This document shows positions 7,871 to 15,887 of a stretch of 35,887 nucleotides of DNA, piece by piece. A program made the translations under genes and the position numbers. A model generated the notes under the pieces. That model was given only the letters and a program-made list of their open reading frames with translations. It was not told the DNA's origin and did not search any database. Numbering within the stretch: position 1 is the stretch's first letter; the number at the start of each line of letters is the position of its first letter. Origin of the DNA: a bacterium (GTDB lineage: Bacteria; Patescibacteriota; Minisyncoccia; Phycocordibacterales; UBA12079); NCBI GenBank assembly GCA_030641525.1, contig DAOWHH010000007.1:1-35887 (forward strand), read 5' to 3'.

Positions 7871-8597
7871 GGTTTGTTTCCATTTTTCTTTTAATAAAAA
7901 CTTCTTGAAAAATCATAAAAATATTACTTGTTATCCAATATAATGCAATAGCTGCTGGTAAATTATATGCAATAAAAATAATAATCACAGGCATTACAAA
8001 CCTCATTTGTAAATTCATACTCTTCATAAAATCATTTTTAAAACTTTTTTGTCCATTATTTTTTATCTCAGGTAAAATTAATTTAATCTGAATAAATTGA
8101 GAAATACCAGTCAAAAGAGCTAGAATTAGATTTTTTTGAGTTAAATCAATCAAACCAAAAAGGGACATTTTTATATCAACAGGAATCTTAATAAAAGAAT
8201 AAAGTATCTCTGTATTTATATCAGGTAAGCCACCTTTTAAAAAAACAAAATATAAGGCAAAAATTATAGGTATTTGAATAAACATTATAAGAATACCAGA
8301 CAAAGGGTTAAGGTCATTTTCCTTATATAATTCCATCATTTTACGAGCTTGTTCTTCTTTATTGTCTTTATGTTCTTCTTTTATTTTTTGTATTTCTGGT
8401 TCTAATTTCTTTGTTTTAATTTGTAACTTAATTGATTTTTTAGTGAGAGGGAACATTATTAATTTAACTATTATTGTTATTAAAATAACAGCCACACCCA
8501 TATCTACCCAAGAGCAATTGATTAAAAAAATTAATCCATTGTAAATAGGATTAAAAAATAATAAATTAAAAATATAAGATATCATAATCGCTATCAT
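7851..8597 (-). CDS. yidC: YidC/Oxa1 membrane protein insertase
   Basis: 248 aa, the short YidC/Oxa1 form without the large periplasmic domain of Gram-negative YidC. TM segments lie at about 8-27, 31-53, 100-120, 155-175 and 200-225. The cytosolic hairpin after TM2 contains KSIKLQIKTKKLEPEIQKIKEEHKDN, typical of the family, and FIQIPIIFALYFVF is the conserved helix. It inserts proteins into the cytoplasmic membrane with or without Sec. It lies between rnpA and jag on one strand, as in most bacteria. The last codons lie inside a repeat arm, so the C-terminus may have been replaced by repeat insertion. Confidence 0.95.
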   Translation of the reverse strand: MIAIMISYIFNLLFFNPIYNGLIFLINCSWVDMGVAVILITIIVKLIMFPLTKKSIKLQIKTKKLEPEIQKIKEEHKDNKEEQARKMMELYKENDLNPLSGILIMFIQIPIIFALYFVFLKGGLPDINTEILYSFIKIPVDIKMSLFGLIDLTQKNLILALLTGISQFIQIKLILPEIKNNGQKSFKNDFMKSMNLQMRFVMPVIIIFIAYNLPAAIALYWITSNIFMIFQEVFIKRKMETNQVLGIK

Positions 8598-8640
8598 ATC
8601 GCATAAAGACCAAAATCACAAGAAAACCTTTTAAAACAGA

Positions 8641-8982
8641 CTAATTTATAACTTTAATTTGTTTTAAAGAGGTGATTATTTCCTTCTTTAATTCTTCATA
8701 ATTTGAATCTTTTACTTCTTTTTTAAGAAAAAAAATGATATTAAAAGAGGGTAATATATCTTCATAAACATCTTTAATAATATTAAAAACCTTTCTTTTT
8801 ATAAAATTTCTTTGAAATGCTTTTTTAAATTGTTTTTTAGGAGCCACCACAGCAAATCTACTATTTTCTTCAATAGATGATCTTAAATATTTTAAAGAAA
8901 ATAAGTCAGAACTATACATTTTTCCAGATTCTAGAATCTCTTTAAATAATTGAGTATTTATTTTTTTATCTTTAGATAACAT
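8641..8982 (-). CDS. rnpA: Ribonuclease P protein component
   Basis: 113 aa, normal length. The N-terminal part FKEILESGKMYSSDLFSLKY matches the RnpA pattern before the central strand RFAVVAPKKQFKKA. The family signature appears as QRNFIKRKV (canonical RNRxKR), which contacts RNase P RNA. It matures tRNA 5' ends together with rnpB RNA, which is not identified in this window. First gene of the minus-strand set rnpA-yidC-jag. A TATACT box ends 6 bases before the ATG, preceded by TAGACT at a 17-base spacing, so the mRNA is probably leaderless. Confidence 0.92.
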   Translation of the reverse strand: MLSKDKKINTQLFKEILESGKMYSSDLFSLKYLRSSIEENSRFAVVAPKKQFKKAFQRNFIKRKVFNIIKDVYEDILPSFNIIFFLKKEVKDSNYEELKKEIITSLKQIKVIN

Positions 8983-8988
8983 ACAGAC

Positions 8989-9017
8989 AGTATAAAGTTA
9001 AAAGTTCATAAAGTCTA
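8989..9017 (-). promoter_or_regulatory. Promoter of rnpA, within a repeat arm
   Basis: On the minus strand: -35 TAGACT (9017-9012), 17-base spacer, -10 TATACT (8994-8989), then 6 bases to the ATG at 8982. It overlaps the left part of the 9000-9082 palindrome. Confidence 0.6.
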
Positions 9018-9082
9018 TAAAGTAAGAAAAATTGCAAAGCAATTTTTCCCAACTTTCAACTTTACAAACTTTATGAACTTTT
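9000..9082. repeat. Composite intergenic palindrome between rnpA and rpmH
   Basis: Perfect 15-bp outer arms (9000-9014 with 9068-9082), further imperfect pairing inside, and a perfect 9-bp inner hairpin with an AAA triloop (9027-9047). Same family as 707-786. Confidence 0.8.
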
Positions 9083-9093
9083 AATTATTTTGC

Positions 9094-9122
9094 TTGTAAT
9101 TTTTCATATTTTACACTATAAT
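9094..9122 (+). promoter_or_regulatory. Promoter of rpmH
   Basis: -35 TTGTAA (9094-9099), 17-base spacer, perfect -10 TATAAT (9117-9122). The predicted start falls about 3-4 bases before the ATG at 9133. Confidence 0.75.
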
Positions 9123-9132
9123 CTTTAACATC

Positions 9133-9267
9133 ATGTCACGAACATATCAACCAAAAAACAGAAAAAGAAATAAAACTCATGGTTTTCTAGTAAGAAGCCA
9201 ATCTAAAGGTGGAAAAAATATTCTAAAAAACAGAAGAAGGAAGGGGAGGTCTCAAATCTCTGTTTAA
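9133..9267 (+). CDS. rpmH: 50S ribosomal protein L34
   Basis: 44 aa, the usual L34 length, very basic. It begins MSRTYQPKNRKRNKTHGF and contains RKGRSQISV at the end, close to the consensus (KRTYQPSxRKRxRxHGFRxRMxTxxGRxVLxxRRxKGRxxLSV). It is a structural protein of the large ribosomal subunit. It normally shares a strand and operon with rnpA, but here it is on the opposite strand, pointing towards dnaA, with a palindromic repeat between it and rnpA. It has a near-consensus promoter at 9094-9122 and a terminator at 9299-9330, so it is a single-gene unit. Confidence 0.96.
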   Translation: MSRTYQPKNRKRNKTHGFLVRSQSKGGKNILKNRRRKGRSQISV

Positions 9268-9298
9268 TTGAATTAAAATTAAATATTTAAGAATTAAG

Positions 9299-9331
9299 AA
9301 AGGGTGGTGGGTGAAAGCCCATCACCCTTTT
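9299..9331 (+). terminator. Terminator of rpmH
   Basis: A 13-bp stem with one G·U pair (9299-9311 with 9318-9330) around TGAAAG, ending in a T run (CCCTTTTATT). Confidence 0.88.
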
Positions 9332-9346
9332 ATTCTACCTTTCACC

Positions 9347-9416
9347 TTATCAACAGGTTAACAACATATTAATGCACTTTTAGGAAGTTTAATAAATTCT
9401 CAATAAAGAATATAAT
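9347..9416 (+). promoter_or_regulatory. dnaA upstream region: DnaA-box-like site and -10 box
   Basis: TTATCAACA (9347-9355) is a one-base variant of the DnaA box TTATCCACA; TTAACAACA follows at 9358-9366. A perfect TATAAT at 9411-9416 lies only 9 bases before the dnaA ATG, predicting a very short or absent leader and possible DnaA autoregulation. Confidence 0.6.
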
Positions 9417-9425
9417 GGTAAGAAA

Positions 9426-10769
9426 ATGAGTTATAAAACAATAGATAATAAAAAAATATGGGAAGAAGTTTTATTGGGTATTGAATTAAATCTATCAAAA
9501 GCTAATTTTAATACATGGTTTAAAGACACTCATATTATTAAATATGAAAATGGGGTTATTTTTTTGGGGGTTCCTAACGAGTTTGTTAGAAATTGGTTAT
9601 ATGAAAAATACAATAAATATATTATTAAAATATTAAGAGATATTGAAGGAAATATCAGAACTATTGAATATGTAGTTGATAGTTCTTATAATAAACAGAA
9701 TAATTTAATTAATCAACAAATTATAACCCCTAATAATAGACTTTCTTTAGAAGAAATAGATAAAAAAAACAACTTAAACCCTCGTTACACATTTGATTCA
9801 TTTATTGTAGGTACTTTTAACGAATTATCTTATGTGGCATCCCAAGCAATTCTTAAAAAACAAGGAGTTATTTATAATCCTCTTTTTGTGTATGGAAAAA
9901 CTGGTTACGGTAAAACACATTTAATTCAAGCATTAGGGAACGAATTTAAAAGGTTAAATAAAAAAGTTTATTATATAACATCAGAAAAATTTTCAATGGA
10001 TTGTGTTAATTCAATTCAGCAAAATAAAATTAATCTTTTTAAGGAAAAATATAGAAAATATGATGTTTTAATAATGGATGATATCCAATTTTTAACCAAA
10101 AAAGAAAGAACTCAAGAAGAATTATTCCATCTTTTTAATTTTCTCTATGATAATAATAAACAAATTATCTTTTCATCAGATAAACACCCAAATTATATCC
10201 CTGATATAGCAGATAGATTAAAATCACGATTTGGCTCTGGTATGACAGTGGATATTCAAGCACCTGATATGGAATCTAGAATGTCTATTATAAAATCCAA
10301 GACAAAATTACATAATTTTTATTTATCTGATAATATTATTAATTATATTGCTTCTGAAGCAAAAGGTAATATTAGAGAATTAGAAGGTATTTTTAATTCA
10401 ATAATATGCCAATCTCAATTAAAAAAGAAAGAGCTTGGTTTACAAGAAGTCAAAAATTTAATTAAAGATAATATTTTCCCTAAGAAAAATGTTTCTGTTA
10501 AAGAAATTGTTAGGGTTGTATCTGAATTTTATGGTATAGATGAAGAAGTTATTTATAAAAAAACCAGAAAAAAAGAAGTGGTTAAACCTAGACAATTAGT
10601 AATGTATATCTTAAGAGAAGATTTCAGTATTTCATATCCATCTATAGGAGAAAAATTAGGTGGTAGAGATCATACAACAGTTATACATTCTTGTGATAAA
10701 ATTCGAAATAATTTAAAAATTGATAATTTACTTACACAAGAATTAGAACAAATACGAACAAATTTTTAG
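9426..10769 (+). CDS. dnaA: Chromosomal replication initiator DnaA
   Basis: 447 aa, complete. Domain I (1-80, WEEVLLGIELNLSKANFNTWF), linker (85-115), and an AAA+ domain III with Walker A at 157-164 (GKTGYGKT) and Walker B at 215-219 (LIMDD). Domain IV has the DNA-binding signature GGRDHTTVIHS (412-422). It binds DnaA boxes and opens oriC. The ATG at 9426 fits the family N-terminus and follows a TATAAT box by 9 bases. The downstream 326-bp gap carries DnaA boxes and an AT-rich stretch, the typical dnaA-oriC-dnaN layout. Confidence 0.98.
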   Translation: MSYKTIDNKKIWEEVLLGIELNLSKANFNTWFKDTHIIKYENGVIFLGVPNEFVRNWLYEKYNKYIIKILRDIEGNIRTIEYVVDSSYNKQNNLINQQIITPNNRLSLEEIDKKNNLNPRYTFDSFIVGTFNELSYVASQAILKKQGVIYNPLFVYGKTGYGKTHLIQALGNEFKRLNKKVYYITSEKFSMDCVNSIQQNKINLFKEKYRKYDVLIMDDIQFLTKKERTQEELFHLFNFLYDNNKQIIFSSDKHPNYIPDIADRLKSRFGSGMTVDIQAPDMESRMSIIKSKTKLHNFYLSDNIINYIASEAKGNIRELEGIFNSIICQSQLKKKELGLQEVKNLIKDNIFPKKNVSVKEIVRVVSEFYGIDEEVIYKKTRKKEVVKPRQLVMYILREDFSISYPSIGEKLGGRDHTTVIHSCDKIRNNLKIDNLLTQELEQIRTNF

Positions 10770-11095
10770 TGGATAAGTTTGTGTAAAAAGGTAAATAAAA
10801 TGTTTATATTTCTAGTATAAATTTTTAATAAAATTAGAAATATAAACTTATAAAGAATATAAAATAATTTATTCACAACTTATTAAAATAAATAATTATA
10901 AATAACTATTATAAATAAAGATTAATTAAAGTTATCCACCTATCCACAGAATATATAAATATTATTATTTATATATATAAATAATAAACATATTATAATA
11001 AATAAAATTTATATACAAAGTATATAATTCTATCACTTGGATACAGTAAAAATAAATATTATTATAATCATTTTTACTAATCCTTACTTGAAATT
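10768..11095. other. Replication origin (oriC), dnaA-dnaN spacer
   Basis: DnaA-box-like 9-mers are: TTATCCACT on the minus strand (10768-10776), TTATTCACA (10869-10877), TTATCCACC (10932-10940) and CTATCCACA (10940-10948). A near-pure A/T stretch from about 10950 to 11030 follows the clustered boxes and is the likely unwinding element. A TATAAT box (11063-11068) lies 27 bases before dnaN. Location between dnaA and dnaN supports the call. Confidence 0.85.
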
Positions 11096-12196
11096 ATGAA
11101 AATAAAATGTCTTTCTGAAAATATATTAAATGCAATTTCTAAAGCAGAAAAAATTGTGGGTAAGAATTTAAATAATCCTGTGCTTAATTGTATTTTATTA
11201 GAAGCTAAAAATAATAATTTAATTATTAGATCAACTAATTTAGATTTAGGTATAGAAATATTAATACCTGCTAAAGTTGAAAATGAAGGAATAATTGCTA
11301 TTCCAGGAAATATATTTAAAAATCTATTATCTAATATTTCTAATCAAGAAGATATATCTTTAGAAATTAAAGATAATAATCTTTTTATTTCAACTAAAAA
11401 TAACACAACTACCCTTAAAGCACATTCAAATGATGATTTTCCTTCTATTCCTAAAATTAAAGGTGATAAAACTTTTGTAATTGATAGTAAAAAACTAATT
11501 AAAGGTTTTAAATCTGTATGGTATAGCGCTTCAATTTCAAATATTAAACCAGAATTATCTAGTGTTTTGATAAATATTGATGAAAATTATATTTATTTTG
11601 TGGCCACTGACTCTTTTAGATTAGCTGAAATAAAAATTCCTAATAAATCGAATGAATTAATTGAAAATATATTAATTCCTTTCAAAAATATTCCTGAGAT
11701 TATAAGAGTTTTTGAAGATGTTGATGGTGATATAGATATTGATATAAATAAAAATCAAATTGCATTTAAATATAATAATATTTATCTTACCTCAAGGGTT
11801 GTGGAGGGTGTTTTTCCTGATTATAAACAATTAATTCCTAAAGAATTTACAACAGAAGTTGTTATTCTTCTAGAAGATTTTATAAAGGTTTTCAAAATCA
11901 CAAATATTTTTTCAGATAAATTTAATCAAGTAAATTTCAATATAAATCCTAAAAATAAAAAATTTGAGATAACTTCAAAAAGTGATGAAGTTGGAGAAAA
12001 TATTAATATAGTCCCAGCCGCTTTATCTGGCGAAGAATTAAATATTAATTTTAATTGTAAGTATATTACAGATTGTTTTCAATCTATTAGTACAGACAGT
12101 ATTATGCTTCAATTTAATAGTACAAATAAACCAATGATTATTCGTGGGGTGTCAGATAATCAATTTCTCTATCTATTAATGTCTATGAATAAATAA
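11096..12196 (+). CDS. dnaN: DNA polymerase III beta subunit (sliding clamp)
   Basis: 366 aa, the normal length, with three repeated clamp domains (about 1-120, 125-245, 246-366). It begins MKIKCLSENILNAISKAEKIVGKN and ends with the family-typical YLLMSMNK (usually ...MPMR). Segments such as RVVEGVFPDYKQLIP (clamp signature) are clear. It forms the ring that tethers the polymerase to DNA. A hairpin terminator immediately follows, shared with the convergent PBP gene. Confidence 0.97.
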   Translation: MKIKCLSENILNAISKAEKIVGKNLNNPVLNCILLEAKNNNLIIRSTNLDLGIEILIPAKVENEGIIAIPGNIFKNLLSNISNQEDISLEIKDNNLFISTKNNTTTLKAHSNDDFPSIPKIKGDKTFVIDSKKLIKGFKSVWYSASISNIKPELSSVLINIDENYIYFVATDSFRLAEIKIPNKSNELIENILIPFKNIPEIIRVFEDVDGDIDIDINKNQIAFKYNNIYLTSRVVEGVFPDYKQLIPKEFTTEVVILLEDFIKVFKITNIFSDKFNQVNFNINPKNKKFEITSKSDEVGENINIVPAALSGEELNINFNCKYITDCFQSISTDSIMLQFNSTNKPMIIRGVSDNQFLYLLMSMNK

Positions 12197-12198
12197 TT

Positions 12199-12227
12199 AA
12201 AAAATGAGTGCTAAGCACTCATTTTTT
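12199..12227. terminator. Bidirectional terminator between dnaN and the PBP gene
   Basis: A 13-bp stem (12199-12211 with 12215-12227, loop TAA) with A6 on one side and a T run on the other, so it serves both convergent genes. Confidence 0.85.
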
Positions 12228-12233
12228 TAAATT

Positions 12234-14744
12234 TTATTTTATTCTGAAGTTAATAGATTCAATTGTTCTATTAAGGACAGAATCATACATTATTACTTTT
12301 AATGTATTTTCTGTTTCTATATTTAAAATATCGTTAGGTATGAATGAGAAATTATTATTATAATCTGATGATCCTACAAACATCCCATTAATATAATAAT
12401 CTTTTTTAGATATTGGATATCTATTTTGATAATTAGTTAAAAGAATATTTATTTTTTCATCTTTATTATATTCAATTAAAAGATTAGGGTTATTTATTAT
12501 AAATCTTGGTGAATATTCTGGTTTATGAATATCATCAAATAATGTTGGAATATTTTGAATAGTTGATGTTCCTAAATTATTCTCCTGAGCCCATTCTGCT
12601 ATCCTGTACTCCCATCTTTCGAATTGTGAGTCATTCTCTGGGTAATCAGGTTTAGAGCCTTGAGGGTTGTTTTTATCTATCCAATATAAAATTGAATGAA
12701 TATCTTGTAAAACTTTTTCTTCTCTTAATTCTTCAGGGGTATATTCAGTAGCTAATTTACCTGATATTTTATCTACAACATAAGTTTTTCCACCTAACCA
12801 AACACCTCTAAGAATTGGTTTCATATCATCAAGAGCAAGTTTTTCTGGTTTTTTAAAAGATTTTGCTGGATATTTTTCTAAAACTTTTTCCATAAATTCA
12901 TGCCACATTGGAGCTACTATATATCCAGCCACTTTTTTATCCATTGATGAATTATCATTATTACCTGCCCAAGCTCCTATTGATATATCATTAGTGTATC
13001 CAATAATCCAGGCATCTCTATAATCATTCGTTGTTCCTGTTTTTGATGCTACATTTTCGTTTCCAAAATAAAGAGGAGAATTTGATCCAAAAGCAGGAGT
13101 TCTTGCTTTATTATCTGATAGAACATCAGATATAAGTAAAGCACTTTGTTGAGGTAATACTTGTTTTGAACGAAGAGAGAATTTTTCTATAATATTTCCA
13201 TTTTTATCTTCAATTTTTAATATTCCAGTTGGTGAATTTTTAATTCCTTCATTAGCAAAAACAGCATAAGCATTTGTTATATTTAATAAAGAAACTTCTC
13301 CACCCCCTAATACCAAAGTAAGACCATATCTATTAGCATCACTTAAATTATCAATACCCATATCTTTAGCTGTTTGAAAAGAATTTTGTAAACCTGCTAA
13401 ATAAAGTGTCTTAATTGCTGGGATATTTATTGATTGAGCTAATGCGTCTCTTAGTGAAACAGGACCTCTAAAAATATCATCATAATTTGATGGTGAATAA
13501 CAAGTATCATCCTCACCTTCAATAACTTCTATTATTGGTGTTCCATCAGGATTACAATCTAAAGAAAATTCTGTTTCAAGATCAAATACCACAGTATCGG
13601 GGGTATACCCTTTGTTAAAAGCTGTTGCATACACAAATGGTTTAAAAGCTGAACCTGGTTGTCTATGAGCTAAAGCAATATTAAAATTTCCATCTATTTC
13701 TTCATCAAAATAATCTCTTGAACCAACCATAACTAATATTTGTCCTGTTTTTGTATCTATAACTACAAATGAAGTGTTTTCAGCATTAAACCTTTCTTCG
13801 TTATATAGAGCATATTTTTTAGCAATTTCTTCTCCTTTTTCTTGTAATTCATAATCTAAGGTTGTAGTCACTTTATAACCTTCTTCAGTTATTTTCTTAC
13901 CATATTTACTTTCTAAATATTCTTTAATATATATTACAAAATGAGGTGCTAATATACCTGTTTCAGATCTAGGTTTGAATTCAATTTTTATATCTTTAAC
14001 TTTATCAAATTCATCTTGGGTTATAAAACCGTTCAATCTCATTTGTGATAATACTAAATCTTTTCTAATTTCTAATTTATCTCTATTGTTTCCATAAGGT
14101 GAATAAAAAGTGGGGGCTTGTGGTATAGCAGCGAGATAAGCAGCTTCCACTAAATTTATATCTTTAGAATTTTTTCCAAAAAAAGCTAAAGATGCTTCTT
14201 CAACACCATAAATATTTCCACCATAAGGTGACTCATTTAAATAAAGAGCTAATATTTCTTCTTTAGACATTAATTTTTCAAGTTTTAATGCTAAAACCCA
14301 CTCTTTTAATTTTCTTGTAATCTTTTTTTCTGTTGTTAATATAGAGTTTTTAACAACTTGTTGAGTAATAGTGGATCCACCTTGACTAAAACTCATTGTT
14401 TTTATATTAGCTAATACTGATCTTAAAAAAGCCATTGGTTTAATACCGTTATGTTGGTAAAATTCAGCATCCTCTATAGCCACAGCAGCGTTTTTCATAT
14501 AAGGTGAGATTTCATTAAAAGAAACCAAAGTTCTTTTTGTGTCCTTATGTAAGTCATATAAAAGAATTTCTCCTGTTTTATCATAAATTTTAGTTGATTC
14601 TGATATCCTTCTATCAACAATAGTATTTAAATCAGGTACTTTAAATGTAGAAATCCACAGTAAAATTATTCCTCCTAAAAGCATACAAAAAACAAATAAG
14701 ATGGGTGTTATTTTTTTTATTATTTTTTTATTTTTTCTTTTCAT
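12234..14744 (-). CDS. Class A penicillin-binding protein (PBP1A-like)
   Basis: 836 aa. TM anchor at about 12-33. Glycosyltransferase 51 domain at about 50-230 with EDAEFYQHNG (catalytic Glu91) and QGGSTITQQVVKN (121-133). Transpeptidase domain with SAFK (nucleophile Ser365, Lys368), SIN (438-440) and KTG (568-570). The C-terminal about 180 residues are an extension with beta-rich content and an Asn-rich stretch. It polymerises and cross-links peptidoglycan outside the membrane. It starts 3 bases after the ruvC stop, so the two are probably co-transcribed. Confidence 0.94.
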   Translation of the reverse strand: MKRKNKKIIKKITPILFVFCMLLGGIILLWISTFKVPDLNTIVDRRISESTKIYDKTGEILLYDLHKDTKRTLVSFNEISPYMKNAAVAIEDAEFYQHNGIKPMAFLRSVLANIKTMSFSQGGSTITQQVVKNSILTTEKKITRKLKEWVLALKLEKLMSKEEILALYLNESPYGGNIYGVEEASLAFFGKNSKDINLVEAAYLAAIPQAPTFYSPYGNNRDKLEIRKDLVLSQMRLNGFITQDEFDKVKDIKIEFKPRSETGILAPHFVIYIKEYLESKYGKKITEEGYKVTTTLDYELQEKGEEIAKKYALYNEERFNAENTSFVVIDTKTGQILVMVGSRDYFDEEIDGNFNIALAHRQPGSAFKPFVYATAFNKGYTPDTVVFDLETEFSLDCNPDGTPIIEVIEGEDDTCYSPSNYDDIFRGPVSLRDALAQSINIPAIKTLYLAGLQNSFQTAKDMGIDNLSDANRYGLTLVLGGGEVSLLNITNAYAVFANEGIKNSPTGILKIEDKNGNIIEKFSLRSKQVLPQQSALLISDVLSDNKARTPAFGSNSPLYFGNENVASKTGTTNDYRDAWIIGYTNDISIGAWAGNNDNSSMDKKVAGYIVAPMWHEFMEKVLEKYPAKSFKKPEKLALDDMKPILRGVWLGGKTYVVDKISGKLATEYTPEELREEKVLQDIHSILYWIDKNNPQGSKPDYPENDSQFERWEYRIAEWAQENNLGTSTIQNIPTLFDDIHKPEYSPRFIINNPNLLIEYNKDEKINILLTNYQNRYPISKKDYYINGMFVGSSDYNNNFSFIPNDILNIETENTLKVIMYDSVLNRTIESINFRIK

Positions 14745-14747
14745 ATT

Positions 14748-15230
14748 TTATTTATTGATAGGGTTAATCGCAAAATATGTTAAACCAATTGCGATAGCAT
14801 CATATTCATCATCATATTTAATTTCTTTTTCTATATTAATCAAATTTTTTGTCATTGATGTAATTTGTTCTTTAGTACCTCTTCCATAACCAGTAATAGC
14901 TATTTTAATTTGAAGAGGTGTGTATTCAAAAATTTCTAAACCTCTTTCTAGGGCTAAATATTTAATAAGTCCCTTAGCTTCAGAAACCTGTAAAGCGGTT
15001 TTTTGATTATTATTAAAAAACAAAGACTCAATCGCCATTATTTTTGGTTTATGAGTTTCTATAATTCTTTTAATTTCTTGTCCAATATTATTTAAACGTT
15101 CTGAAAAATCTTTAGTAGAAGATGTTTGAAAACAATCAGAATATATAAGAATTTCTTTTTGAGAATTATTTTTTTCCAAAATAGCGATCCCCACCCTTTC
15201 ATATCCTGGGTCAATAGCAATTATTTTCAT
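14748..15230 (-). CDS. ruvC: Crossover junction endodeoxyribonuclease RuvC
   Basis: 160 aa, normal length. The RNase H-like fold starts with MKIIAIDPGYERVGIAILE (catalytic Asp7), followed by the acidic strand MAIESLFF and the C-terminal DEYDAIAIGLTY with the last acidic pair. It cleaves Holliday junctions that RuvAB migrates. It lies 29 bases after yebC; ruvB is separate at 20791-21804 and ruvA is not in the window. Confidence 0.93.
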   Translation of the reverse strand: MKIIAIDPGYERVGIAILEKNNSQKEILIYSDCFQTSSTKDFSERLNNIGQEIKRIIETHKPKIMAIESLFFNNNQKTALQVSEAKGLIKYLALERGLEIFEYTPLQIKIAITGYGRGTKEQITSMTKNLINIEKEIKYDDEYDAIAIGLTYFAINPINK

Positions 15231-15259
15231 AAAAATTAAGATGTTTACAAATATTGAGT

Positions 15260-15790
15260 TTACTCAATATTAGTGAAAACTTCTTGCACATCATCATTAT
15301 CTTCTAAATCCTCAATGACTTTTGCAGTTTTTTCCATATCTTCATCAGATAACGGGAGGGTATTTTGAGGAACCCATTTATTAGCTTCTTTAGTAAAAGA
15401 CCATGTGACAGAACCAACCCCAGCTAAAGTTAATCCATTTTTAGAAAGAATATGTCTAATTTCTGCTGCTGTTCTATTTTTAGAGTCTGTTAAGGTTTCA
15501 ATAATTAAAGCACAACCTCCAGGGCCATAAGCTTCATAAGTATTAGCTTCCATACTTCCAGCATCAGCACTAGTCCCCTTTTTTATAGCTCTAGCAATAT
15601 TATCAGACGGCATATTAGCTGTTTTAGCTTGTTCAATAGCAGTTTTAAGAGAAGGAGAATTTATATCTCCTTTTACTGCTTTAGATTCAACAGTGATTAA
15701 TTTAGCTAATTTAGAGAATATCTTACTCTTTTTTGCATCTGTAGCAGCTTTTTTATGTTTGATTTTTGACCATTTATTATGACCTGACAT
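15260..15790 (-). CDS. YebC/PmpR-family regulator, short form lacking the middle domain
   Basis: 176 aa against about 240 for the family. The N-terminal domain is clear (MSGHNKWSKIKHKKAATDAKK; NMPSDNIARAIKKG; YEAYGPGG). After GVGSVTWSF the sequence jumps almost directly to the last-domain motif PQNTLPLSDED...IEDLEDNDDVQEVFTNIE, so about 60 residues of the central subdomain are missing. YebC proteins act as DNA-binding regulators or, as recently reported for relatives, as translation factors. A TAATAT box ends 6 bases before the ATG with TAGACA 17 bases further up, predicting a leaderless mRNA. It heads yebC-ruvC-PBP. Confidence 0.9.
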   Translation of the reverse strand: MSGHNKWSKIKHKKAATDAKKSKIFSKLAKLITVESKAVKGDINSPSLKTAIEQAKTANMPSDNIARAIKKGTSADAGSMEANTYEAYGPGGCALIIETLTDSKNRTAAEIRHILSKNGLTLAGVGSVTWSFTKEANKWVPQNTLPLSDEDMEKTAKVIEDLEDNDDVQEVFTNIE

Positions 15791-15796
15791 AAGCTT

Positions 15797-15825
15797 ATAT
15801 TACCCCAGTTTAGACCAAATGTCTA
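15797..15825 (-). promoter_or_regulatory. Promoter of yebC
   Basis: Minus strand: -35 TAGACA (15825-15820), 17-base spacer, -10 TAATAT (15802-15797), then 6 bases to the ATG at 15790. Confidence 0.7.
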
Positions 15826-15831
15826 TATTTT

Positions 15832-15870
15832 AAAAACATCTCTAGAAGTCGCACCTCTGGAAATGTCTTT
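15832..15870 (-). terminator. Terminator of the terpene-cyclase-like operon
   Basis: A 17-position stem (15854-15870 with 15832-15848, loop of 5). It contains three G·U pairs when read on the minus strand and one mismatch, and is followed by TTTTT. It lies just downstream of the 15888 stop and before yebC. Confidence 0.65.
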
Positions 15871-15887
15871 AGGTATATAAATAAATG

